In this document: positions 1 through 5,890 of the stretch, piece after piece
Numbering within the stretch: position 1 is the stretch's first letter
How the letters are laid out: each line of letters starts with the position of its first letter
NCBI GenBank assembly: GCA_031274565.1
Contig: JAISPY010000189.1
Span: forward strand, 1-7,797
Direction of reading: 5' to 3'
Length of the DNA: 7,797 nt
DNA from: Treponema sp.
GTDB taxonomy: Bacteria; Spirochaetota; Spirochaetia; Treponematales; Breznakiellaceae
The notes under the pieces: model-generated
Seen by the model: the letters and a program-made list of their open reading frames with translations, nothing else
Told to the model about the DNA's origin: nothing
The model's database searches: none
Translations under genes and position numbers: made by a program

Positions 1-21
1 TGTTAAAGGAGCTGCGTTCCC

Positions 22-465
22 ATGCAAAATGAACTGCACAATGAGCTGTTGCGCTGCCTGTTCCGGTTCAAAAAACTCGCCCTGACCTTCCGCCCCTGCG
101 CGCCGCCGGAAGACGGGGACCTGAACATGGCTTCCCTCTACCTGCTGTACCACATCCGCGAACACCCTGGCGATTTAAGCGGCGAAAAAATCTGCCGCAA
201 TCTGTGCGTTACCAAGGCCGCCGTATCGCAGATGCTCGGCTCCCTCGAAAGAAAGGGTTACCTGACCCGAGAGGTGGACAAGGATAACCGCCGCCGCATC
301 ATCCTGTCCCTTACCGGCAAAGGCGCGGCGTTTATCGAAAAAACAAACGCGAAAACCGAAGAGCGTCTTGCCGAAATTATTTCCCGCTTTGGCCAAGACA
401 AAGCCCGCGAGCTTATTACCCTCATCAACCGCTTTTCGGACATCGCCGAGCATGCCGCGCCGTAA
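22..465 (+). CDS. MarR-family winged-helix transcriptional regulator
   Basis: A 147-residue protein of normal MarR length, expected to bind DNA as a dimer and repress or activate nearby genes in response to a small ligand or stress. The winged helix-turn-helix lies at about residues 35-101. The stretch VTKAAVSQMLGSLERKGYL (63-81) is the recognition helix region, and DKDNRRR (87-93) followed by LSLTGKG (96-102) is the typical MarR wing and following helix. The N- and C-terminal helices (about 5-25 and 108-145) would form the dimer interface. The start is supported by AAAGGAG at 5-11, ten bases before the ATG. No ligand or target can be read from the sequence. Its promoter lies outside the window, so any partner gene may be to the left. 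The next gene on the right is 184 bp away and looks unrelated. Confidence 0.9.
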   Translation: MQNELHNELLRCLFRFKKLALTFRPCAPPEDGDLNMASLYLLYHIREHPGDLSGEKICRNLCVTKAAVSQMLGSLERKGYLTREVDKDNRRRIILSLTGKGAAFIEKTNAKTEERLAEIISRFGQDKARELITLINRFSDIAEHAAP

Positions 466-475
466 CCTGCGGCAT
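452..475 (+). terminator. Hairpin over the MarR stop codon, possible weak terminator
   Basis: ATGCCGC (452-458) pairs perfectly with GCGGCAT (469-475) around a 10-base loop that contains the TAA stop of the MarR gene. No T-run follows, so it is not a classical intrinsic terminator. It may be an attenuating or 3'-protecting hairpin, or chance. Confidence 0.25.
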
Positions 476-529
476 AATGGCAGGGGCAAGTAGGAAAAGT
501 ACATTACAGAAAAATAATGAATGACCAAT

Positions 530-566
530 GAGCTGGTTCCAAAATCTGCCATTTTGGAACTGCCTC
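530..566. repeat. Dispersed hairpin repeat, copy 1
   Basis: This 37-bp segment matches 7269-7305 at 34 of 37 positions in the same orientation. Its core is a perfect 10-bp inverted repeat: GTTCCAAAAT (536-545), loop CTGCC, ATTTTGGAAC (551-560). In copy 2 two C-for-A changes spoil the stem. It lies between the MarR gene and the FtsB-like gene. A copy spaced 6.7 kb away points to a dispersed small repeat family. Two copies are too few to define its ends. Confidence 0.7.
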
Positions 567-594
567 TGGGACCCGCGCAAATGAGCAAGCCTAC

Positions 595-641
595 GGGGTC
601 TGAGTACCCCTACTAAAGAATAACCGGTGAAAATCCGTAAC
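595..641 (+). promoter_or_regulatory. Partial cobalamin-riboswitch-like segment
   Basis: A hairpin GGGGT (595-599) / ACCCC (606-610) is followed by AAAGAATAACC (615-625) and GGTGAAAATCCGTAAC (626-641). The order hairpin, A-rich AAAGGGAA-like strand, then GGTGAAAATCC with a short CGG/CCG stem (625-627/635-637) recalls the conserved middle of cobalamin riboswitches. The strand that should read GGGAA has GAAT. The usual CCCGCCACTGT part and the downstream B12 box are absent, since the FtsB-like ATG follows at 650. At best this is a truncated remnant or a variant; it may be chance. Confidence 0.2.
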
Positions 642-649
642 TTATACTA

Positions 650-1180
650 ATGGGATCCGTAAAATATCTCATTCCCCTATGGGTTGGGATTGTTGTCTAT
701 ACGTTATTCTCGGTAGTACGCGGCCCGGTGGGTGTATCTGCGTATCAGCAACTCAGGAGAGAACATGATAAACTCGCTGAAAACATGGAATCCCTGAGAC
801 GTATCAATAAAGAACTGGAAATTACCAAAGACGCCCTCATGTATGATAAAGAGACCATCGAGATTTACGCCCGGGACCTGGGGTACAGTAACGGGAATGA
901 ACGGTTTATCCGGATCGTGGGTCTGGAAGGGATGCGGAAACCCCTGATCGAACCGGGTCAATTACTGACCGCCGCTGAACCCCAGGCTATTTCCGATACC
1001 ACGATCAAGATCGTGGCCTTTGCGCTTGGAGCAGGGATTTTCTTATGTATGGGGATCCCGGATTTCTTAGAGGATCGGCAAACCCGCCGCAGGAGCCGGA
1101 AAACCGGCAGAACCTATCACGACTGGCCTTCGGAAAGGAACGCGGAGGCGGAGGGTCCGCACCCAGAAAATGATTTTTGA
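650..1180 (+). CDS. FtsB/DivIC-family septum formation initiator, with extra C-terminal TM
   Basis: A 176-residue predicted cell-division protein. Residues 5-22 form a TM helix, 33-64 a coiled coil rich in E, K, R and L, and 65-80 (YDKETIEIYARDLGYS) match the FtsB/DivIC motif in which an acidic D.E.IE stretch precedes AR..LG. In that family the coiled coil pairs with an FtsL-type partner in the divisome. FtsB proteins are usually near 100 residues. This one adds a second hydrophobic segment (118-135) and a basic tail (RQTRRRSRK, 143-151), so both ends should be cytoplasmic. The ATG at 650 is the only good start: an in-frame stop lies at 638-640 and TM1 begins at once. No Shine-Dalgarno sequence precedes it, while TATACT at 643-648 resembles a -10 box. 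The gene stands alone between noncoding stretches. Confidence 0.8.
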   Translation: MGSVKYLIPLWVGIVVYTLFSVVRGPVGVSAYQQLRREHDKLAENMESLRRINKELEITKDALMYDKETIEIYARDLGYSNGNERFIRIVGLEGMRKPLIEPGQLLTAAEPQAISDTTIKIVAFALGAGIFLCMGIPDFLEDRQTRRRSRKTGRTYHDWPSERNAEAEGPHPENDF

Positions 1181-1329
1181 TGCCTCCAGTTCCCTCAGGC
1201 GTGCGGGGCAGGATGAGCAAGCCGGTGGCTAATGGGGCGGAGGGTCCCTATGGTATGTATAGAAAAAACGGAAAAGATGCGGGGAGGCATAAGCCTGCGG
1301 TTACTGTTTTGTCCCGGAGTATTGCAAAC

Positions 1330-1538
1330 CCAGGGCCGGCGCATATAAACAAAAGAGTCCGCGAATGACGCTAATTAACGCGAATTATGGATATGACCAT
1401 CGTGCTTAATGCGCAAAAATGAGCGGGTATTAACGATAAAAAATCCACGGATTACGCTGATGTAACGGATTTTAGCGCGTGATTCCTTCTTAATTCGTGT
1501 AATTCGTGGACAAAAATTTTTATATGCGCTGGCCCTGG
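1330..1538. repeat. Large imperfect palindromic element (MITE-like)
   Basis: The ends CCAGGGCCGGCGCATATA (1330-1347) and TATATGCGCTGGCCCTGG (1521-1538) are inverted copies, 17 of 18 matching; the odd pair would be a G-U wobble in RNA. Inside, GTCCGCGAAT (1357-1366) faces ATTCGTGGAC (1501-1510), and ACGCGAATTA (1378-1387) faces TAATTCGTGT (1491-1500). The centre holds a smaller inverted pair, AAAATCC (1439-1445) and GGATTTT (1467-1473). The words AATTCGTG and GAATTA recur, as in palindromic dispersed repeats known from many bacterial genomes. No target-site duplication is evident and no protein is encoded. It lies between two transcription units. Confidence 0.75.
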
Positions 1539-1556
1539 ATCCCCTAAGAAAAATAC

Positions 1557-1585
1557 TTGTAATATATCCCCCCGTGGGGTATCAT
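1557..1585 (+). promoter_or_regulatory. Sigma70-type promoter of the ABC operon
   Basis: TTGTAA (1557-1562) and TATCAT (1580-1585) are separated by exactly 17 bp, which puts transcription start near 1592, about 30 bp before the ATPase ATG. The spacer contains CCCC..GTGGGG (about 1568-1579), a GC palindrome that could be an operator, though this is inference. No other promoter is visible inside the packed operon. Confidence 0.6.
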
Positions 1586-1621
1586 ACCTGTTAAAAAAGA
1601 AATGCAAGGAGTAAATGCCCC

Positions 1622-2584
1622 ATGATAGAAGTTCAGGGACTCACCAAACGGTACGGCCCGGTGGAGGCAGTACGGGGTGTATCTTTTGCAGTCGGTACGG
1701 ATCAGGTCCTCGGTTTCCTCGGCCCGAACGGCGCGGGAAAGACCACCATCATGAAGATCCTCACGGGATACCATTTCCCTTCAGCGGGAACCGCCTTAGT
1801 CGAAGGGATTTCCGTGCAGGAAGACCCGGTGGCAGTGAAGCAGCGTATCGGGTACCTGCCGGAAAGCGTTCCCCTCTACGGGGATCTCACGGTGGATGAA
1901 TACCTCTCCTTTATCGTCTGCGCCCGGCTCGTACCGCAAAACGCCCGGAAAAAGGCCATACAAGGGAGCCTCGCCGCCTGTGGCTTGGAGCAGGTAGCGG
2001 GAAAACGCATCGAGACCCTCTCCAAAGGATATAAACAGCGGGTGGGCTTAGCCCAAGCTATCATCCATGATCCTCCCATCCTCATTCTGGATGAACCTAC
2101 CTCGGGCTTAGATCCCAACCAGATCATCGAAATCCGGAATCTCATCAAGGAACTGGGCAAACGCAAGACCGTGATCCTTTCTACCCATATATTGCAGGAG
2201 GTTGAGGCGGTCTGTTCCCAGGTGCTTATCATCAACGAAGGCCGTATCGCCGCCCAGGGCAAGCCAGAAGAAATCGCCGGAACCCTCAAAGGCGCCGATA
2301 CCTGGGAATTGACCCTCAAAGGCGCGGATGAAGCGGGGATGCGGGAAAAAATCGAGCGGCTCACCCGTGCAGGGGAAGATTTGAGCCTGGGAGACCTGGA
2401 AGCGGAAGCCTCCGGGGTGATACGGCTGCGTTTTACCCTGGGAAGCGGCGGCCAAGGCATTGACGGGGAGCGGATCTTCGACTGGGCGGTGAGCGAAGGG
2501 CTTAAAATCCTCCGCATGAACCGGAAGAAACTCAGCCTGGAAGACATATTCGTAAAACTCACCGCCGAGGAGGGGGCTGCATGA
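1622..2584 (+). CDS. ABC transporter ATP-binding protein (GldA-like, ABC-2 type)
   Basis: A 320-residue cytoplasmic ATPase that should power the permease encoded next. It has Walker A GPNGAGKTT (34-42), a Q-loop region IGYLPES (77-83) with E in place of Q as is common in this subfamily, signature LSKGYKQR (133-140), Walker B ILILDEP (153-159), D-loop SGLDP (161-165) and switch His189. Residues from about 225 to 320 form a C-terminal extension, ending in the LSLEDIFVKLT pattern typical of GldA/CcmA-type exporter subunits. AAGGAG at 1606-1611 lies ten bases before the ATG. The gene is first in the operon and its stop overlaps the permease start (ATGA). All catalytic motifs are intact. Substrate is unknown; family membership is firm, the GldA assignment rests on the two downstream genes. 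Confidence 0.93.
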   Translation: MIEVQGLTKRYGPVEAVRGVSFAVGTDQVLGFLGPNGAGKTTIMKILTGYHFPSAGTALVEGISVQEDPVAVKQRIGYLPESVPLYGDLTVDEYLSFIVCARLVPQNARKKAIQGSLAACGLEQVAGKRIETLSKGYKQRVGLAQAIIHDPPILILDEPTSGLDPNQIIEIRNLIKELGKRKTVILSTHILQEVEAVCSQVLIINEGRIAAQGKPEEIAGTLKGADTWELTLKGADEAGMREKIERLTRAGEDLSLGDLEAEASGVIRLRFTLGSGGQGIDGERIFDWAVSEGLKILRMNRKKLSLEDIFVKLTAEEGAA

Positions 2585-3315
2585 CCGCAAAAATAGAGAA
2601 AAATTGGGCCTTGGTGCGAAAGGAACTCTATTCGTATAGCATTTCCCCCTTTTTTTATGGGATAAGTGTGTTCTTTCTTCTTTTTGTTTCTATATGGCTT
2701 TTCTATGTGCAGCGGTTCTTTACCTTGGATACCGCGACCATGCGGCCTTTCTTCGCGGCCTTTCCCCTGGGCTTTGTCCTGGTGATACCGGTGCTTACCA
2801 TGAAAGGCTGGGCAGAAGAACGGAAGCTCGGCAGCATCGAACTGTTGCTCACCATGCCCTTCTCTGAATGGGACCTGGTGCTGGGGAAGTTCTGCGCCGC
2901 GTTCATCGCCTTGGCCGGGATCATCGGCTTAACCATCCCGGTGCCTTTGAGTCTCCTCCCCCTGGGGGACTTTGACGGCGGGGTTATCCTGGGAGAATAC
3001 GCGGGGGCCTTCCTCTTGGGGGCTTCGGCAACGAGTCTCGGGCTCTTACTCTCCGCCTTATCCCGCAACCAGGCCGGGGCCTTTCTGGGGAGCGCGGTGG
3101 TGCTCCTGGTGATGATGTTCATCAACCAGATCAGCTTCACCCTGAACCTGCCCCCCCTGCTCACCGAAGGGATAAATTTCTTTTCCCTGTCCTTTCATTT
3201 TGAAACCTTTTCCAAGGGCATCATTGATACCCGGGATCTGGCCTTTTTCGTGCTGACCACGGCGCTGTTCTTGTTCCTCAACACCCGGGTGCTCATCTTG
3301 AGAAAATGGAGGTAA
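2581..3315 (+). CDS. ABC-2 type permease (GldF-like)
   Basis: A 244-residue integral membrane protein with six likely TM helices at about 22-44, 57-74, 101-128, 138-160, 165-187 and 218-240. The cytoplasmic stretch WAEERKLGSIELLLTMPFS (77-95) is the hallmark of ABC-2/NosY/GldF permeases: an E-E-R ... G-(T/S)-I/L-E-L-L-L-T-x-P loop after TM2 that contacts the ATPase. The segment FETFSKGIIDTRDLAFF (207-223) before the last helix is also typical. The start overlaps the ATPase stop in an ATGA arrangement, so the two are probably translationally coupled. GldF and NosY type proteins have this length, so it looks complete. With the ATPase it would form a dimeric exporter or a mechanically acting envelope complex. 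Confidence 0.9.
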   Translation: MTAKIEKNWALVRKELYSYSISPFFYGISVFFLLFVSIWLFYVQRFFTLDTATMRPFFAAFPLGFVLVIPVLTMKGWAEERKLGSIELLLTMPFSEWDLVLGKFCAAFIALAGIIGLTIPVPLSLLPLGDFDGGVILGEYAGAFLLGASATSLGLLLSALSRNQAGAFLGSAVVLLVMMFINQISFTLNLPPLLTEGINFFSLSFHFETFSKGIIDTRDLAFFVLTTALFLFLNTRVLILRKWR

Positions 3316-3318
3316 GGG

Positions 3319-4920
3319 ATGACCAAGCGTGAAGTACAGATCATCACCCTGTTAAGCGTCCTTGCCCTGACGCTGGGGCTGCTGCTCAGCCGCCGGCTCT
3401 GGTTCAGGCTGGACCTGACCAAAAACCACGCCTATACGATCGCGGAGGTTTCCCGTAAGCTCTATACGGAAATCCCCGACCAGGTGCAGATCACCTATTA
3501 TCTTTCGGAGAAACTGGCCGCGGTCCACCCCGTACCTGGAGAGATCGAAGACCTGTTGCGGGAATACGCCGCCTATTCCCGTGGGAAGATCCGGTTTACC
3601 CGGAGGGACCCTGCCAAGACCGGGCTTGCCCAGGCGGTGGAGCAGCTTGGTATCCAACCCCAGCAGATCCAGACCGTAGAACGGGACCAGGCCAGCGTTG
3701 CCACGGTGTATACCGGCATTGCCATCGAGTATCTGAATCAGGTGGAGGTGCTACCGGTGGTCTTTTCCCTGGAAACCCTGGAATACGATTTGACCTCTCG
3801 GATCCGCGTTCTGGTGCGGGGGGTGGAACGGGAGATCGGGGTCATGGTGGCGGATGCGTACCGGCAGTGGACCGTGGATTACCAGTACCTCAACCAGAGC
3901 CTTATCCAAGCAGGGTTCCGGGTGCGGCTCATCAATGGGGGAGATGAAATCCCCGATGACCTGCCGTCGCTGTTTGTGCTGGGAGGAACCGAGGACTTGG
4001 ATGACTGGGCGCTCTACCGTATCGACCGGTACATTCAGGGGGGGGGCAAGGTGCTGTTTGCCCTGGAAAGCGTGTTCATCAATACCCAGGGCAACCTGGA
4101 AGCCCGGGTGATGACCGATAAGGGGCTGCTCGCCATGGTTTCCTACTACGGCGCCACGGTAAAACCTGCCCTGGTGTTGGATCGTACTGCCCTGCCCCTG
4201 CAATATCAGACCCAGACCCCCAGTGGGGCGGTGCAGCTCCACCTGGTCCGGTACCCCCTGTGGATAGGGATCCTGCAGGAAAACGGCAATGCCCAGCATC
4301 CCCTCACCGCGCAGTTCGGGGGGATCGATCTGTTTTGGCCCAGTCCCCTGGAGCTTAATCCGCCGGAACAGGTTACCGCGGAGACCCTCTTTACCAGTTC
4401 TCCGGAGGCGTGGTTACAGACCAAGGACTTTGCCGCGGATCCAGTGGCAGGAGCCTATCTGTTTGAGCGGGAAGCGCCGGATACCACCGGCGTAAAGGTA
4501 ATGGCCGCAGCGCTTTCCGGGAAGTTCCCCAGTTATTTTGCGGATCTGCCCAAGCCTGTGAGGGAAGGGTCTTTCGAGGAATTACCGGATCTTCCCGCGG
4601 AAACCCAGGAATCCCGGATCATCGTGATAGGCGATACGGATGTGGCCTCGAACTTCACCCGTGGGCAACTGCGAAACTTCGATTTCCTGGTCCAGGCCGT
4701 ATCGTGGCTGGGTACTGATGCGGATATCATCGGTATTCGGAATCGGGAGCGCTTGAACGGACGGCTTGATAAGATCATCAACGAGGAAAAACGGGTGGTT
4801 ACCATGCTATTCGCCCGGATCCTCAATGTGGCGCTGGTCCCCCTGGGGGTCATTTTCGTGGGAATCTGCGTTGCCTGGAGACGGCGTTCCCGGATAAGGA
4901 GCATACAGCATGATATATAA
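3319..4920 (+). CDS. gldG: GldG-like auxiliary protein of the ABC complex
   Basis: A 533-residue protein with an N-terminal TM (about 8-25), a large extracytoplasmic part and a C-terminal TM (about 500-520) followed by a basic tail (RRRSRIR). After TM1 comes RLDLTKNHAYTIAEVSRKLY (30-49), the GldG-type opening, then a region fitting the IFT52/GldG-like fold, including LEYDLTSRI (155-163) and GGGKVLFALES (241-251). In Bacteroidota GldG works with GldA and GldF and is linked to gliding; in non-gliding bacteria the same trio is common with unknown role. GGAGG at 3308-3312 overlaps the permease stop region, with three bases between stop and ATG. A run of nine G (4038-4046) lies in the coding sequence. 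A shift of one base either way would stop translation near 4111 or 4121 and remove the C-terminal anchor. Confidence 0.85.
   Translation: MTKREVQIITLLSVLALTLGLLLSRRLWFRLDLTKNHAYTIAEVSRKLYTEIPDQVQITYYLSEKLAAVHPVPGEIEDLLREYAAYSRGKIRFTRRDPAKTGLAQAVEQLGIQPQQIQTVERDQASVATVYTGIAIEYLNQVEVLPVVFSLETLEYDLTSRIRVLVRGVEREIGVMVADAYRQWTVDYQYLNQSLIQAGFRVRLINGGDEIPDDLPSLFVLGGTEDLDDWALYRIDRYIQGGGKVLFALESVFINTQGNLEARVMTDKGLLAMVSYYGATVKPALVLDRTALPLQYQTQTPSGAVQLHLVRYPLWIGILQENGNAQHPLTAQFGGIDLFWPSPLELNPPEQVTAETLFTSSPEAWLQTKDFAADPVAGAYLFEREAPDTTGVKVMAAALSGKFPSYFADLPKPVREGSFEELPDLPAETQESRIIVIGDTDVASNFTRGQLRNFDFLVQAVSWLGTDADIIGIRNRERLNGRLDKIINEEKRVVTMLFARILNVALVPLGVIFVGICVAWRRRSRIRSIQHDI
4038..4046 (+). repeat. G9 homopolymer in the gldG-like gene
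   Basis: Nine consecutive G encode the GGG of YIQGGGK. Eight G would lead to a stop at 4109-4111 and ten G to a stop at 4119-4121, so slippage would halve the protein. Tracts of this length are known to vary in some Treponema, but phase variation here is inference. Confidence 0.7.
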
Positions 4921-5890
4921 AACGAAACTACGCTTTCTGGTAGGTCTGGTGGGGGTCCTTGCCCTGGTATATGCCGGGACCTGGGTCTTTGAGCCTGAAC
5001 GGGTCAATGCCCGGAACGCCGCGTTTCAGTGGGTCGAGGCGAAACAGCTCGCTGAGGCGGACCGGATCGAGCTTTCCGGGACCGGCGAATCCCTTACCCT
5101 AGTACGGAAAGAGGGGAACCGCTGGTTTGTTTCCCGGGATGACGGGGACTACCCGGCCAAGCAAGAGCGGGTGGCAGATTTTCTGCGGATCCTTTCAAAC
5201 AAGGGAAACTACCCGGTCCGAAGCACTGAAGCCGCGTCTCATGAACGGCTGGGGCTTACTGAAAATGCTGCCTCCCGGATTCTGATCCGAGGAGGCGCTG
5301 CTGTCCCGCCGTTGCTGGATCTCCTGGTGGGGCAGCGGGATCCCACGGGTCAAGAGGTGTATTTAAGAAAGCAGGACCAGAACGAGGTTCGTTCCGGGGA
5401 TACTACCCTGGCCGGCTATGTCGCAAGTTCCCGGACTTCTTGGTACAACCTCCGGCTGTTTCCGGAGGCGGAACAACCAGGACTTGCAGCGGTCCAGCGC
5501 CTTACCGTGTATGCTCCTCCGCTTCCGGAGGAGGAAAGCAGTGCGCCGGAACCGCCCTTTAGCCTCAGCCGGTCTGGGGGAGGCTGGATCATAGAAGGTG
5601 CTGCGGTACCTGAGTTGGATACTCCACGGGTAGAGGCCTATATACGGTCTATTTTGGATGCGGAAGGGGAAGACTTTCTCTCCCTGGCTGAAACCAGTGC
5701 GGTAGAGGCCCTTACTGAGGGCAGGCTTGTCCTGGACTTGGGGAACGGCCTGAGTCATACCATCCGGGTAGGTCCCCTGGAAGCCAATCGGCGCAGTGCC
5801 GTGGTGTCCGATAACCCCTATGGCTATGCTCTGGCGGAATGGACCGTGAACAGGATCTTCAAGACTGCTTCGTATTTTGCGCCGCAATAA
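4910..5890 (+). CDS. DUF4340 domain protein, membrane-anchored
   Basis: A 326-residue protein with one N-terminal TM or uncleaved signal anchor (about 6-24) and an extracytoplasmic body. The pattern ADRIELSGTGESLTLVRKEGNRWFV (from about residue 50), followed by YPAKQERVADFLRILSN and a HERLGLTENAASRILI strand (about 106-121), is that of DUF4340, a family regularly encoded directly after GldG-like genes. Its biochemical role is unknown. It probably sits beside the GldG-like protein on the outer face of the membrane. AAGGAG at 4896-4901 lies eight bases before the ATG, which is inside the end of the previous gene (11-bp overlap), so coupling is likely. The 3' end overlaps the convergent gene by 32 bp. 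It closes the operon. Confidence 0.85.
   Translation: MIYKTKLRFLVGLVGVLALVYAGTWVFEPERVNARNAAFQWVEAKQLAEADRIELSGTGESLTLVRKEGNRWFVSRDDGDYPAKQERVADFLRILSNKGNYPVRSTEAASHERLGLTENAASRILIRGGAAVPPLLDLLVGQRDPTGQEVYLRKQDQNEVRSGDTTLAGYVASSRTSWYNLRLFPEAEQPGLAAVQRLTVYAPPLPEEESSAPEPPFSLSRSGGGWIIEGAAVPELDTPRVEAYIRSILDAEGEDFLSLAETSAVEALTEGRLVLDLGNGLSHTIRVGPLEANRRSAVVSDNPYGYALAEWTVNRIFKTASYFAPQ

Larger units (their letters stand above)
1181..1621. other. Intergenic region, 441 bp
   Basis: No convincing gene is present. A 63-codon frame with a TTG start (1177-1368) has no recognisable domain and runs into the palindromic element. The stretch 1181-1329 shows only a 12-bp word, GGCGGAGGGTCC (1236-1247), that also occurs at 1147-1158 inside the preceding gene. 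The rest is the palindrome at 1330-1538 and the promoter and ribosome binding site of the ABC operon. Confidence 0.7.

Noticed and set aside
581..1223. 11-bp word ATGAGCAAGCC at 581-591 and 1213-1223, either side of the FtsB-like gene
   Set aside because: Too short to call direct repeats of an insertion; flanks do not match.
1147..1247. 12-bp word GGCGGAGGGTCC at 1147-1158 and 1236-1247
   Set aside because: Short, G-rich and with no matching flanks; could be chance or a trace of a small duplication.
1177..1368. A 63-codon plus-strand frame after the FtsB-like gene
   Set aside because: TTG start, no ribosome binding site, no domain, biased composition, and it runs into the palindromic element.
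1876..2562. Long minus-strand frame opposite the ABC ATPase gene
   Set aside because: Low-complexity Ser/Arg-rich translation opposite a gene with all ABC motifs; a shadow of high-GC codon use.
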